This document shows, piece by piece, positions 1-6,789 of a DNA stretch of 35,403 nucleotides. The position numbers and the translations under genes are program-made. The stretch is from Alphaproteobacteria bacterium (GTDB lineage: Bacteria; Pseudomonadota; Alphaproteobacteria; UBA11222): positions 1-35,403 of the forward strand of contig JAHHGO010000004.1 in assembly GCA_023252275.1 (NCBI GenBank). Reading direction: 5' to 3'. Under the pieces are notes generated by a model, which was given only the letters and a program-made list of their open reading frames with translations, made no database searches and had not been told where the DNA came from. Numbering within the stretch: position 1 is the first letter of the stretch; the number at the start of each line of letters is the position of its first letter.

Positions 1-32
1 TCCCGTAAATCCGATGAATAAGGTTTCACCAT
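1..32 (-). CDS. IS630-family transposase, N-terminal fragment (cut by window edge)
   Basis: Reading leftward from an ATG at 32-30, the only visible codons give MVKPYSSDLR. This resembles the usual opening of IS630-family transposases (M-x-K-P-Y-S-x-D-L-R). A strong Shine-Dalgarno, GGAGG, lies just upstream. A second ATG at 36-34 in another frame would give MYGETLFIGF, which I do not recognise, so the reading frame is not settled. If the call is right, an insertion sequence lies immediately downstream of the iron operon and its end falls in 33-123. Only ten residues are visible, so this is a pattern match rather than a firm assignment. Confidence 0.42.
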   Translation of the reverse strand, partial: MVKPYSSDLR

Positions 33-64
33 ACATACTGGCCTCCTTCCCCAGCCAGTAGCTT

Positions 65-94
65 GAATCAGATAAATCCTGATTCGGGAATCCC
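65..94. repeat. Inverted repeats between piuC and the putative transposase
   Basis: GAATCAG (65-71) and CTGATTC (79-85) form a perfect 7-bp inverted repeat with a 7-base loop, followed directly by the near-palindrome GGGAATCCC (86-94). There is no T-run after the stem on either strand, so it is not a convincing intrinsic terminator. It may be part of an insertion-sequence end, given the transposase-like start next to it. The terminal repeat of the element cannot be defined without its other end. Confidence 0.35.
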
Positions 95-123
95 AAATCG
101 ATTCAGTCAGGTCAGAAAATGGT

Positions 124-807
124 CTAGGGTAGAGCCCACAGCCGCAGCAGATTGTGATAGCATGATGTCAGGCTGACCACCGGCGCGCTGTCGCCGTCGC
201 TCTGCCGCAGGTTCAGGATCGCCACGTCCATGTCGAACAGAATACGGCGGTGTTCGGCTTCCCGCACCATGCTTTCGATCCAGAAAAAGCAGCTGGTGCG
301 CGATCCGCGGGTGACCGGCTGCACCCGGTGCACACTGGATGCCGGATAGAGTATGGCGTCGCCCGCGGGCAGCTTGATGCTGCGCGGACCAAAACTGTCT
401 TCGATGATCAGTTCACCGCCTTCATAGTCCTGCGGGCCGGTCAAAAACAGGGTGCACGAAATATCGGTGCGGACATGTTCGGCGGTTCCCGGGACCGTGC
501 GCACGGCGTTATCGACATGGTCGCCAAAATAATTGGCTTCGCCATCATAGCGATTGAAAAGCGGCGGAAAAACACGCCGCGGCAGGCTTGCGGAGAAGAA
601 AAGGGCGTTCTTCTGCAGATACTCGATAACGATGCTGCGCAGTTCCGGCAACTGCGCGGCATCCGGCGGCAGTTGCAGGTTGTTCTTCACCTTGGCGGAT
701 TGAGTGCCCGCAGTATGCCCGCCCTCCGCCCAGCGTGCTTTCGACAGAAGCTGCCGGCAGCGCTGGAGCGGTTCGTCGGGAAGCAGACCTTTGACGTGAA
801 TAAGCAT
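124..807 (-). CDS. piuC: PKHD-type Fe(II)/2-oxoglutarate dioxygenase (PiuC/YbiX family)
   Basis: A 227-residue prolyl-4-hydroxylase-like dioxygenase of the PiuC/YbiX family, close to the usual family length. The double-stranded beta-helix iron ligands are visible as H97-x-D99 (in GDHVDNAV) and H160 (in SSVHRV), with R170 as the likely 2-oxoglutarate-binding arginine. The C-terminal HNLLRLWALP also fits the family. Its ATG overlaps the stop of the upstream siderophore receptor by one base (TGATG), which implies translational coupling. The same pairing of receptor and hydroxylase occurs in fiu-ybiX and piuA-piuC. The substrate is not known for the family; a role in iron-siderophore use is inferred from context. 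The stop codon lies close to the probable insertion-sequence end on the left. Confidence 0.9.
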   Translation of the reverse strand: MLIHVKGLLPDEPLQRCRQLLSKARWAEGGHTAGTQSAKVKNNLQLPPDAAQLPELRSIVIEYLQKNALFFSASLPRRVFPPLFNRYDGEANYFGDHVDNAVRTVPGTAEHVRTDISCTLFLTGPQDYEGGELIIEDSFGPRSIKLPAGDAILYPASSVHRVQPVTRGSRTSCFFWIESMVREAEHRRILFDMDVAILNLRQSDGDSAPVVSLTSCYHNLLRLWALP

Positions 808-3017
808 CAGAACTTATAGGACAATGACAACTGCGCCTCAAACGGTATTCCTGGAACGGCATTTGCACCGTTCACATAGATGGACTCATAATATTTCTTG
901 TCCAGCACGTTGAGCAGGTTCAGCTCCAGCGATGTGTTTTCCCGCATTTCCCATTCCACCATCGCGTCGACCCGTGCATAACCGGGGATATGACGTATGG
1001 CGGGCGCGGTATAAGGCAGCGTGGTGCCGATGGCATAGCCTGTACGTTTGCCGACGAAATCCACGCCGCCGCCAATTCGCCACTTCGGCGCGATCTGATA
1101 GCTTGTCCAGATATTGCCCGAATAATCCGGCGTGTTGGGGGGGGTCAAGCCTACCCCGAACGGGTTGATCTGCTCGTCGATCTCGGCGGTCATCAGTGCA
1201 AGCGCGCCAAAGACTTCCCATTTTGGCGTAATGCGGCCCGCGCCTTCAATCTCCACCCCGTCCGTATGACGCCGGCCGGACAGCAGAAAAATGTCGGGCT
1301 GAAACGGGTCGACGTTACGTTCGTCGGTTTTCTCCGTGCGGAAAAGCGCCGTGCGCAGTGACAGGTTTCCTTGCATCAGTTCCCATTTTGCGCCGATTTC
1401 ATAATTGATGCTTTTTTCCGGATCAGTTTTGGCCGAACGTGTAGGCTGGTTTGCCTCTACGGAATAAATATCGCCCGACGGGTTGAAGGCTGTTCCATAG
1501 GCCGCGTAGTAAGTGACATAATCGGTCGGCTGATACATCAGTCCGGTGCGCCAGCTCCATACCTGATCATCGCGCTCATACTCCGCCACTGCATTGGTCG
1601 CGGTTGTAACACTCGAATAATCCGCATTGAAGTCATCGCGCCGGGCGCCGACAAGCACTTTCCAGTGCGGGATGACTTCCACAATATCCTGGACGTAAAT
1701 ACCTGTGTTTTTCGCGGTGAAATCCAGCGGATTGACGCGCTGCAGGGTGAGGCCGTAGGCAGGCGGCAGCGGATCGAAGGGATTGGGATCAAGGACATCC
1801 GCAGCGGGATTATTGAGGGCCGGCGCGCCGAAATAATTCCACCGGTCGGCGGTTTCGCGCACATATTCGACGCCAATAAGCCCCTCATGCTTCATGTTGA
1901 ACAGATCGAATTTTGATGTCAGGTCACTGGACGCGGTTGTATTGTCTTCCTCTGCGCCGCGCGCCTGGCGCCCGCGCGTCACGCTGGTGAGACCCGCATT
2001 CACACGTGGCGCAACCATGCGTAAATCCCGGTCCACCTGGCTTTGGCGCACGACGGTCCTGAGTTGCATGCTGTCATTAAAGCTGTGCACCCACCTGCCG
2101 GTAAATATGTCCGCCGAATCGCGCTGATAATCCACTTCCGCCATGCCGTAAAAATTGCTGAAATCCACACGGATCGGCCTTCCTCCCTGCACGGGGGGAA
2201 TAGGTATCCCGTTGTCCGGTACGTCGTCATATTCAAGATGGTAATATGACAGCAGAAATTCATTGCTGGTGCCGATGCCGAATTTGACCGACGGCGCAAC
2301 GCCCCAGCGATTTTGCTCGACCTCGTCCCGGTGGCTCTCATTGTCATTCGCCATGAGATTTAGCCTGACCGCCGTAGTATCATTGATCTTGAAATTGGCG
2401 TCTGCGGTTTCACGGAAGAAATTATGGGTGCCGGCGGTGGCCTCCAGTTCGGTAATGGTTTTCAGTCCCGGTTCCTTGCTCACCTGATTGACAATGCCGC
2501 CGGTGGAACCGCGCCCGAAAATCATGGACGACGCGCCGCGCAACACTTCGACACGTTCCAGGTTGAAAGTCTCGCGGTTATATTGCGCATTGTCGCGGAC
2601 GCCATCCAGATACAGATCGCTGGAAGCGCCGAAACCGCGAATGGTGATATTGTCACCAATACGTCCGCCCTCCCCGGCGTTGAACGTTAGACCGGCGACA
2701 TTGCGCAATGCCTCCATCAGTGAGGTGACGTTCCGGTCATCCATCAGGCTGCGTGTGACGGTGGTCAGAGACTGAGGAACATCCTTGGCAGGCTGGGCCA
2801 TCTTGCCGACGCTGGTTATGCCGCTCTGGTAGGTACGCTGGGTTTGCGTTTCCGCGGCGTCCCTCACGACAACGGCAGGCAAAGTTGTTTCCTTGCCCGC
2901 TTCCGCCTCCTGCGCGAACAGCGGCATCGGCGCCGTCAAACTGAACAACAGGTAGGCAGACGAGTTACGCAAGACATTCATGCGGCGGCCAGTTTCTTTT
3001 TTGCTATTAATTCGCAT
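807..3017 (-). CDS. TonB-dependent catecholate-type siderophore receptor (Fiu/PiuA-like)
   Basis: A 736-residue outer-membrane receptor. An N-terminal signal peptide ends near MPLFAQEAEA. A plug domain follows (about residues 75-195) with typical motifs such as KDVPQSLTTV, ITIRGFG, LYLDGVRD and VEVLRGASSMIFGRGSTGG, and then a 22-strand-type beta-barrel ending in the aromatic terminus LSLSYKF. The start at 3017 is preceded by CAGGAG; an internal Met at residue 13 is an alternative. It imports ferric siderophore using energy from TonB-ExbB-ExbD, which are encoded just upstream. The adjacent piuC gene points to the Fiu/PiuA subgroup, whose members take up catecholate compounds; the exact ligand cannot be read from sequence. 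The 45-base gap from exbD suggests co-transcription. Confidence 0.93.
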   Translation of the reverse strand: MRINSKKETGRRMNVLRNSSAYLLFSLTAPMPLFAQEAEAGKETTLPAVVVRDAAETQTQRTYQSGITSVGKMAQPAKDVPQSLTTVTRSLMDDRNVTSLMEALRNVAGLTFNAGEGGRIGDNITIRGFGASSDLYLDGVRDNAQYNRETFNLERVEVLRGASSMIFGRGSTGGIVNQVSKEPGLKTITELEATAGTHNFFRETADANFKINDTTAVRLNLMANDNESHRDEVEQNRWGVAPSVKFGIGTSNEFLLSYYHLEYDDVPDNGIPIPPVQGGRPIRVDFSNFYGMAEVDYQRDSADIFTGRWVHSFNDSMQLRTVVRQSQVDRDLRMVAPRVNAGLTSVTRGRQARGAEEDNTTASSDLTSKFDLFNMKHEGLIGVEYVRETADRWNYFGAPALNNPAADVLDPNPFDPLPPAYGLTLQRVNPLDFTAKNTGIYVQDIVEVIPHWKVLVGARRDDFNADYSSVTTATNAVAEYERDDQVWSWRTGLMYQPTDYVTYYAAYGTAFNPSGDIYSVEANQPTRSAKTDPEKSINYEIGAKWELMQGNLSLRTALFRTEKTDERNVDPFQPDIFLLSGRRHTDGVEIEGAGRITPKWEVFGALALMTAEIDEQINPFGVGLTPPNTPDYSGNIWTSYQIAPKWRIGGGVDFVGKRTGYAIGTTLPYTAPAIRHIPGYARVDAMVEWEMRENTSLELNLLNVLDKKYYESIYVNGANAVPGIPFEAQLSLSYKF

Positions 3018-3062
3018 TATTAACTCCTGAGCGTGAGGGGGTATTCAAGGAAGATTTCTGGA

Positions 3063-3485
3063 TTACTGGGTTTGCGGCAGGATGCTCACAAAGCCCAGCT
3101 TCTCGATCCCGGCTTTCTGGGCGGCGCTCATGATTTCCGCAATTTTCTGATAGCGCGTATCGCGATCGGCGCGCAGGCGCAGTTCGGGTTGCGGCCTGCT
3201 GTTGCCCGCCGCCGTTAGCCGGGCGGCCAAATCACTTTCGCTGACAGGCGCGTCATTCCAGAACAGCCCGCCCTCCCGGTTCAGGGAAAGCGTAATGATA
3301 TCCGGCTTTTCCTGACTGATCGCGCCCTCAGTGGCAGGCAGATTCACGAGAATATTATGCGTGAGCAGCGGCGCGGTAATGATAAACACAATCAGCAGCA
3401 CCAGCATCACGTCCACGAGGGGAGTCATGTTGATTTCGCTCATGGGTGTTTGCGCTGCATGTCTGTTGAAGGCGCCGAAGGACAT
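3063..3485 (-). CDS. exbD: Biopolymer transport protein ExbD
   Basis: A 140-residue inner-membrane protein with the short cytoplasmic tail, one transmembrane helix (about residues 22-42, LVDVMLVLLIVFIITAP) and a periplasmic domain of ExbD. D25 in TPLVDVM sits at the position of the essential proton-pathway aspartate of E. coli ExbD. With ExbB it forms the proton channel that energises TonB. The start codon overlaps the exbB stop by one base (TGATG). The preceding motif MSEINMTPLVD is the family signature. Loss of the membrane anchor or of D25 would argue against function; both are present. Confidence 0.94.
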   Translation of the reverse strand: MSFGAFNRHAAQTPMSEINMTPLVDVMLVLLIVFIITAPLLTHNILVNLPATEGAISQEKPDIITLSLNREGGLFWNDAPVSESDLAARLTAAGNSRPQPELRLRADRDTRYQKIAEIMSAAQKAGIEKLGFVSILPQTQ

Positions 3486-4249
3486 CAGGGTGCTACCGTT
3501 TCTACAATACGGAGATTGGAATGCGGCGCCATGCGTTGCCCTGTATCCAGATAGGCATGCAGGTCGTGCGCGAACCCATCGAGTTGCGCCAGCTCGATGC
3601 GGTTCACACGCGTAAAGGCGTTATAGGCCAGAACGGCGGGTATGGCCACGAACAGGCCAGCTGCCGTCATGATAAGAGCCTCACCGACGGGTCCGGAAAC
3701 TTTATCAATGGATGCGGATCCGGTTGCCGCAATACTCAGCAGAGCATGATAGATACCCCAGACTGTTCCGAACAGCCCTACGAACGGCGCAATGGAACCG
3801 ATGGACGCGAGCATCGTCAGGCCGGATTCGAGGCGCGCGGTACTGCGCACGATGCTCTGCCGTATGGCGCGTATCAGGAATTCGCTGCGATCCGTACTGC
3901 CGCCAATGGTTTTGCCGCTATGCATGTCGAAGTGACTGGCGGCCAGCAGAGCCTGGCGGGCAATATCTGCGAATGGATTTTCGCGATTGCCGCCCGTTAG
4001 TCCGGCGACAGCGCTTTCCAGGCTTGCCGCCTGCCAGAAATTTTCCACTGCCGATGTGGTACTCCGGCGATGCGCGGCACGCCAGCATTTCAAAGCTATC
4101 TGCGCCCAGCTGAGGACGGACATGATCAGAAGAACGATTGCCACTGTACGGATAACCAGATCGCCCATCTCCCAGAAATGACTGATACCGTAAATTTCAG
4201 GGGGCGTTTCAATCGCCGGAAGCATCGGGCCTGTAAGGGTTTGATCCAT
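3485..4249 (-). CDS. exbB: Biopolymer transport protein ExbB (MotA/TolQ/ExbB proton channel)
   Basis: A 254-residue polytopic inner-membrane protein. Transmembrane segments are visible near residues 30-50 (VIRTVAIVLLIMSVLSWAQI), 140-165 (LASIGSIAPFVGLFGTVWGI) and 190-215 (GEALIMTAAGLFVAIPAVLA). The last two carry the conserved glycine, proline and threonine pattern of the MotA/TolQ/ExbB family. It assembles with ExbD and TonB to couple the proton gradient to outer-membrane transport. It begins 6 bases after the tonB stop. TolQ is the alternative, but the ExbD, TonB and receptor neighbours and the upstream Fur-type site favour ExbB. Confidence 0.93.
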   Translation of the reverse strand: MDQTLTGPMLPAIETPPEIYGISHFWEMGDLVIRTVAIVLLIMSVLSWAQIALKCWRAAHRRSTTSAVENFWQAASLESAVAGLTGGNRENPFADIARQALLAASHFDMHSGKTIGGSTDRSEFLIRAIRQSIVRSTARLESGLTMLASIGSIAPFVGLFGTVWGIYHALLSIAATGSASIDKVSGPVGEALIMTAAGLFVAIPAVLAYNAFTRVNRIELAQLDGFAHDLHAYLDTGQRMAPHSNLRIVETVAP

Positions 4250-4255
4250 TGCGCT

Positions 4256-5032
4256 TTACTGCTCCAGAATAAATTGAACGGGCACGTGCACCCAGGTCAC
4301 GACGAGTTGATCGCCCCGTCTGGCGGGAAGAAAACGCCATCGCCGGACCGATTCCAGCGCCGCATCATCCAGCCGGGCGAAGCCTGAGCTCTGCTTCAGG
4401 ATGACGGTTTCCGGTTTGCCGTCCGTCGTGACATGGACCGCCAGCAAAACGTTTCCCTGTTCCCCGAGACGGCGCGAAAGCCCCGGATAAGCCGGGCGGG
4501 GATTTTGCAGATAAGCTGCATCAAACTGTGCGGGGGTAACGGGGGCCAGCACCGCTGCCCGCGCTATCGCGTTATGAGATTGAGACAGTTGCAGATTGGT
4601 AACTGGTGACGGACTGGTTTTTGGCGCTGGAGCGGCGGGCGCCACTGCTTTTGCAACTTTAACCGCGCGCGCAACAGGTTTTATCTCAACCGTCTTTTCA
4701 GGCGCCGGCTTCGTATCCGGCGGGACTGCAGGACTTGGGACCGGCTTGCTGCTGGATGGTTGCGCCACATCCGGTGACGAGGACGACAAGTCCATCAGCG
4801 TGACCGAAAAAGAAACCGCGGGTGGTGGCGGTGCTACGGCTTCTGACGAATAAACCATCCAGGCCAAAGCCCCGATATGCGCAAGACCGGTGGCAGCTGC
4901 GGCGCGCAGAAAAGGCGACACAGGAGCGGAATAGTTCAAATCCCTGATCAGGGGCGAATACCGCAACCCACGGCCGGATCTGCCGGGTGCCGCCGCCCCG
5001 TCAATTACCGCCAATGTTCCCGCTGAGCCCAT
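4256..5032 (-). CDS. tonB: Energy transducer TonB
   Basis: A 258-residue TonB. A cytoplasmic N-terminal stretch of roughly 40 residues precedes a single transmembrane anchor (about 42-60, RAAAATGLAHIGALAWMVY). A Pro/Lys/Ala-rich periplasmic spanner follows (about 68-145), then the C-terminal TonB domain (about 180-258) starting at the typical YPGLSRRLGEQG. The N-terminal cytoplasmic part is longer than in E. coli TonB, so a later start is possible, although no better-placed Met stands out. It is the first gene of the iron operon. The Fur-like palindrome 29-43 bases upstream of its start suggests iron-repressed expression of the whole five-gene unit. Confidence 0.92.
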   Translation of the reverse strand: MGSAGTLAVIDGAAAPGRSGRGLRYSPLIRDLNYSAPVSPFLRAAAATGLAHIGALAWMVYSSEAVAPPPPAVSFSVTLMDLSSSSPDVAQPSSSKPVPSPAVPPDTKPAPEKTVEIKPVARAVKVAKAVAPAAPAPKTSPSPVTNLQLSQSHNAIARAAVLAPVTPAQFDAAYLQNPRPAYPGLSRRLGEQGNVLLAVHVTTDGKPETVILKQSSGFARLDDAALESVRRWRFLPARRGDQLVVTWVHVPVQFILEQ

Positions 5033-5055
5033 AGCGCGCCTGTTTCAATAAACAT

Positions 5056-5080
5056 TAATTTGATAATGATTATCAATAGC
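5056..5080 (-). promoter_or_regulatory. Fur box upstream of the tonB operon
   Basis: TGATAATGATTATCA at 5061-5075 is a near-perfect palindrome and closely matches the core of the classical Fur-box consensus (GATAATGATAATCATTATC). It lies 29-43 bases upstream of the tonB start and in the only sizeable gap before the five-gene iron operon. Some alphaproteobacteria use Irr or RirA for iron control, so the responding regulator could differ. The site-like sequence is directly visible; binding is inferred. Confidence 0.7.
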
Positions 5081-5185
5081 GAGCGTATCGGTCAAATATT
5101 TTTTGCGATTAATTCTTAATAACAGAAAAATTTTTCGTATGTTTCGTATGTAATGTAGCTTGCGCAACGCCAGACCACCCCCTGA

Positions 5186-5387
5186 CAAAGCAGCAGCGAT
5201 GGCATTGGCCACCCCCTACATTCGCCAACAAACGAGGTCCGCTGGAATGCGCCGTCTTCGAAGAATAACCCGCACGGATCGCTAATTTTGTGGCATTTGG
5301 ATCAAGTAGATATTCAGTAAAGAATAACTCTTGTCTTGATGGAAGTTCTCGCTTGTTCCTGAAAACTCCCCGGATGGATTTTAGCAC
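5186..5387 (-). pseudogene. Phage terminase small-subunit relic, frameshifted and truncated
   Basis: The ORF opening at a GTG (5387) contains LFFTEYLLDPNATKLAIRAG and YSSKTAHSSGPRLLANV, which matches the usual N-terminal helix-turn-helix region of phage terminase small subunits (EYL-D-NAT-AAIRAGYS-KTA). After LLANV the frame loses similarity. Dropping one G from the GGGGG run at 5212-5216 restores VANAIAAAL, a typical continuation, up to about 5186. Beyond that no family similarity remains, and no large terminase, portal or integrase gene is present nearby. This is a decayed fragment of a prophage or phage-like element lying about 120-320 bases downstream of tRNA-Glu. The recognisable part is short, but the signature is distinctive. 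Confidence 0.68.
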
Positions 5388-5430
5388 CCTACATTTTAGT
5401 TTATAATTGCTCTAATCAAAAGTGAGGCCG

Positions 5431-5452
5431 TGGGGTATAAACTTGGGGTATA
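5431..5452. repeat. Tandem direct repeat TGGGGTATA x2
   Basis: TGGGGTATA occurs at 5431-5439 and again at 5444-5452, a 13-base period, about 50 bases beyond the 3' end of tRNA-Glu. Short G-rich direct repeats of this kind can be arm-type integrase sites flanking tRNA-borne attachment sites. That reading is inference; the repeat itself is plainly visible. Confidence 0.5.
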
Positions 5453-5503
5453 TTTGATCGAGCCATATCTAATAAATGGCTATTTTCTGCGGTTTTTATG
5501 AAA

Positions 5504-5579
5504 TGGCGTCCCCTAGGGGACTCGAACCCCTGTTTTCGCCGTGAGAGGGCGACGTCCTGGGCCACTAGACGAAGGGGAC
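5504..5579 (-). tRNA. tRNA-Glu (anticodon CTC)
   Basis: Read on the minus strand, the sequence folds as a standard cloverleaf. The acceptor arm GTCCCCT pairs with AGGGGAC. The anticodon arm is CGCC-CTCTCA-C-GGCG with anticodon CTC, the T-arm is CAGGGGTTCGAGTCCCCTA, the discriminator base is G and an encoded CCA ends at 5504. The length of 76 bases including CCA is normal. The 3' end of this gene may have served as an integration target, because a phage terminase relic lies just downstream. Confidence 0.95.
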
Positions 5580-5583
5580 AGGC

Positions 5584-5598
5584 TGTAATCGGATTACA
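5584..5598. repeat. Palindrome TGTAATCGGATTACA ahead of tRNA-Glu
   Basis: Two 7-bp arms (TGTAATC and GATTACA) flank one central G, ending five bases from the tRNA 5' end. It could be a regulator half-site pair or simply part of the tRNA leader. With a one-base centre it is more likely a DNA operator-type palindrome than an RNA hairpin. No regulator can be named. Confidence 0.5.
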
Positions 5599-5617
5599 GA
5601 AATTTTACAGAGATAGT

Positions 5618-5644
5618 TTTATAGCGCCCCGCGCCGAGGATCAA
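5618..5644 (-). promoter_or_regulatory. Possible promoter for tRNA-Glu
   Basis: On the minus strand, TTGATC (5644-5639) and TATAAA (5623-5618) resemble -35 and -10 hexamers but are only 15 bases apart, which is short. They sit about 40-65 bases upstream of the mature tRNA. The assignment is tentative. Confidence 0.28.
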
Positions 5645-5676
5645 GGCGCGAGGTTATGGATGCGAAATCAGAACTT

Positions 5677-5712
5677 CCCTGAAGGAGCATATTGGCGCCT
5701 GCATCTTCAGGG
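5677..5712 (-). terminator. Hairpin just after the CMD-family gene (weak terminator candidate)
   Basis: CCCTGAAG (5677-5684) and CTTCAGGG (5705-5712) form a perfect 8-bp stem four bases beyond the stop of the upstream minus-strand gene. The loop is about 20 bases and no T-run follows. It could stabilise the mRNA 3' end or act as a non-canonical terminator. Confidence 0.35.
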
Positions 5713-5716
5713 GTAC

Positions 5717-6271
5717 CTATGGAAACCCCGGCACCCCTTCCTCGCGCTGTACGCCCAGCGTGTTCAGCGCCATGGCCAGCATATTATACTGGCCCACCGT
5801 AAACACCACATCCATAACCTGTTGCGTGCTGAGATGTTTGGTCAGCGCATTCCAGGTCGCATCTTCGATAATCGCATCATCGAGCAATTCATCGGTTGCC
5901 TGAAGCAGGGCGCTTTCCAGCTCGTTCCAGCCCGCCGCTTTGGGGCCTTCCTTGATGCGCAAATGATCCGCATGCACCAGCCCGGCAGGGGCGCTCATCA
6001 GCACATGCTGGCCCCATTCATATTCCGACTGGGTCAGCCAGCCCACCCGCATGATCAGCATTTCACGATGGCGTGGATCGAGCGAGGAGGTTCCCATGAT
6101 ATGCCCGGCAAAGCCGTTCCAGGAATTCAGCAGATTCATATTGCGCATCAATGTTTTCAACACATTGAAAACAATTCCGTAGCGCTGCTTCATGGGCGCA
6201 ACGAGTTTGAGCTGCTCCTCGGTCAATTCGGATTCCGGCAATGGGGTAATGCGGGGCTTTGAAAGGCGCAT
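5717..6271 (-). CDS. Carboxymuconolactone decarboxylase (CMD) family protein
   Basis: A 184-residue all-helical protein of the CMD/AhpD-like fold. The central segment SSLDPRHREMLIMRVGWLTQ followed by SEYEWGQHV is the family signature, with the E-x-x-x-H pair (EYEWGQH) conserved. There is no CxxC motif, so it is not an AhpD-type peroxidase partner. It fits the cysteine-less CMD subgroup, often annotated without a defined substrate. The gene stands alone, with tRNA-Glu downstream and a divergent small hypothetical gene upstream, so context gives no pathway. Confidence 0.85.
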   Translation of the reverse strand: MRLSKPRITPLPESELTEEQLKLVAPMKQRYGIVFNVLKTLMRNMNLLNSWNGFAGHIMGTSSLDPRHREMLIMRVGWLTQSEYEWGQHVLMSAPAGLVHADHLRIKEGPKAAGWNELESALLQATDELLDDAIIEDATWNALTKHLSTQQVMDVVFTVGQYNMLAMALNTLGVQREEGVPGFP

Positions 6272-6409
6272 TCTCTATTCCTCCCTGGATTATTATTACT
6301 CCCCAGCATGCCATAAAATTGGCGTTTCCGGCAGAAAATTATGCCGCGCTTGCTGAATAAGCGGGACGGGGTTACACATGCCGCACCTTGTTCATTTCCG
6401 GGAATAACC

Positions 6410-6751
6410 ATGCCGTCCAAAATCAATCCGCTCCGCCTGAACGCGCTGCAACTGAAAACGCTGACCCTGCTGCAGGAATTGACGCGCCACCCCGAGGCCG
6501 GCGAGGCCACCGAAGATGGCGGGTTTCGGATCAACCGCATTCCCCGCGCGCATGGCGATCATTTTCACATAGGCGCCGCCGCCGTGCGCGCCGCGGACGC
6601 CACCGGCCTATCAAATGAAATTGTATGGAAAGCGCTGGAGCGCAAAGAGCTTGCCCGCGCGCTCTATCCGCTGTCCATCACGCTGACCGCGGCGGGCCTG
6701 GCCTATGAAACCGGCCTGCGCGATAAAATTCTGCACGGCACGGATCATTAA
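6410..6751 (+). CDS. Hypothetical protein, 113 aa
   Basis: The ORF track starts at 6341, but the first 23 residues look like non-coding read-through. The ATG at 6410 (MPSKINPLRLNALQLKTLTL) begins the part with normal protein composition. The product is soluble and partly helical, with an acidic and histidine-containing middle (HGDHFHIGAAAVRAAD) and no signal peptide or membrane segment. The HxxHFHIG stretch suggests possible metal contacts, but I do not recognise a family with confidence. It converges on pleD, with 38 bases between the stops. Codon use and GC content match neighbouring genes, which supports it being real. Confidence 0.6.
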   Translation: MPSKINPLRLNALQLKTLTLLQELTRHPEAGEATEDGGFRINRIPRAHGDHFHIGAAAVRAADATGLSNEIVWKALERKELARALYPLSITLTAAGLAYETGLRDKILHGTDH

Positions 6752-6789
6752 AGTCCGTCACAGCCACAAGGAATAAAGTCAGCTTAATG

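Larger units (their letters stand above)
5033..5503. other. AT-rich gap between tonB and tRNA-Glu
   Basis: This 471-base stretch is visibly more AT-rich than the surrounding genes. It contains the Fur-box-like site near tonB, the frameshifted terminase relic and a TGGGGTATA direct repeat. AGCCAT and ATGGCT at 5461-5482 form a weak stem just beyond the tRNA 3' end, without a clear T-run in the tRNA direction. I see no intact protein-coding gene. The content and the position at the 3' side of a tRNA gene fit a decayed integrated element. Confidence 0.6.
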
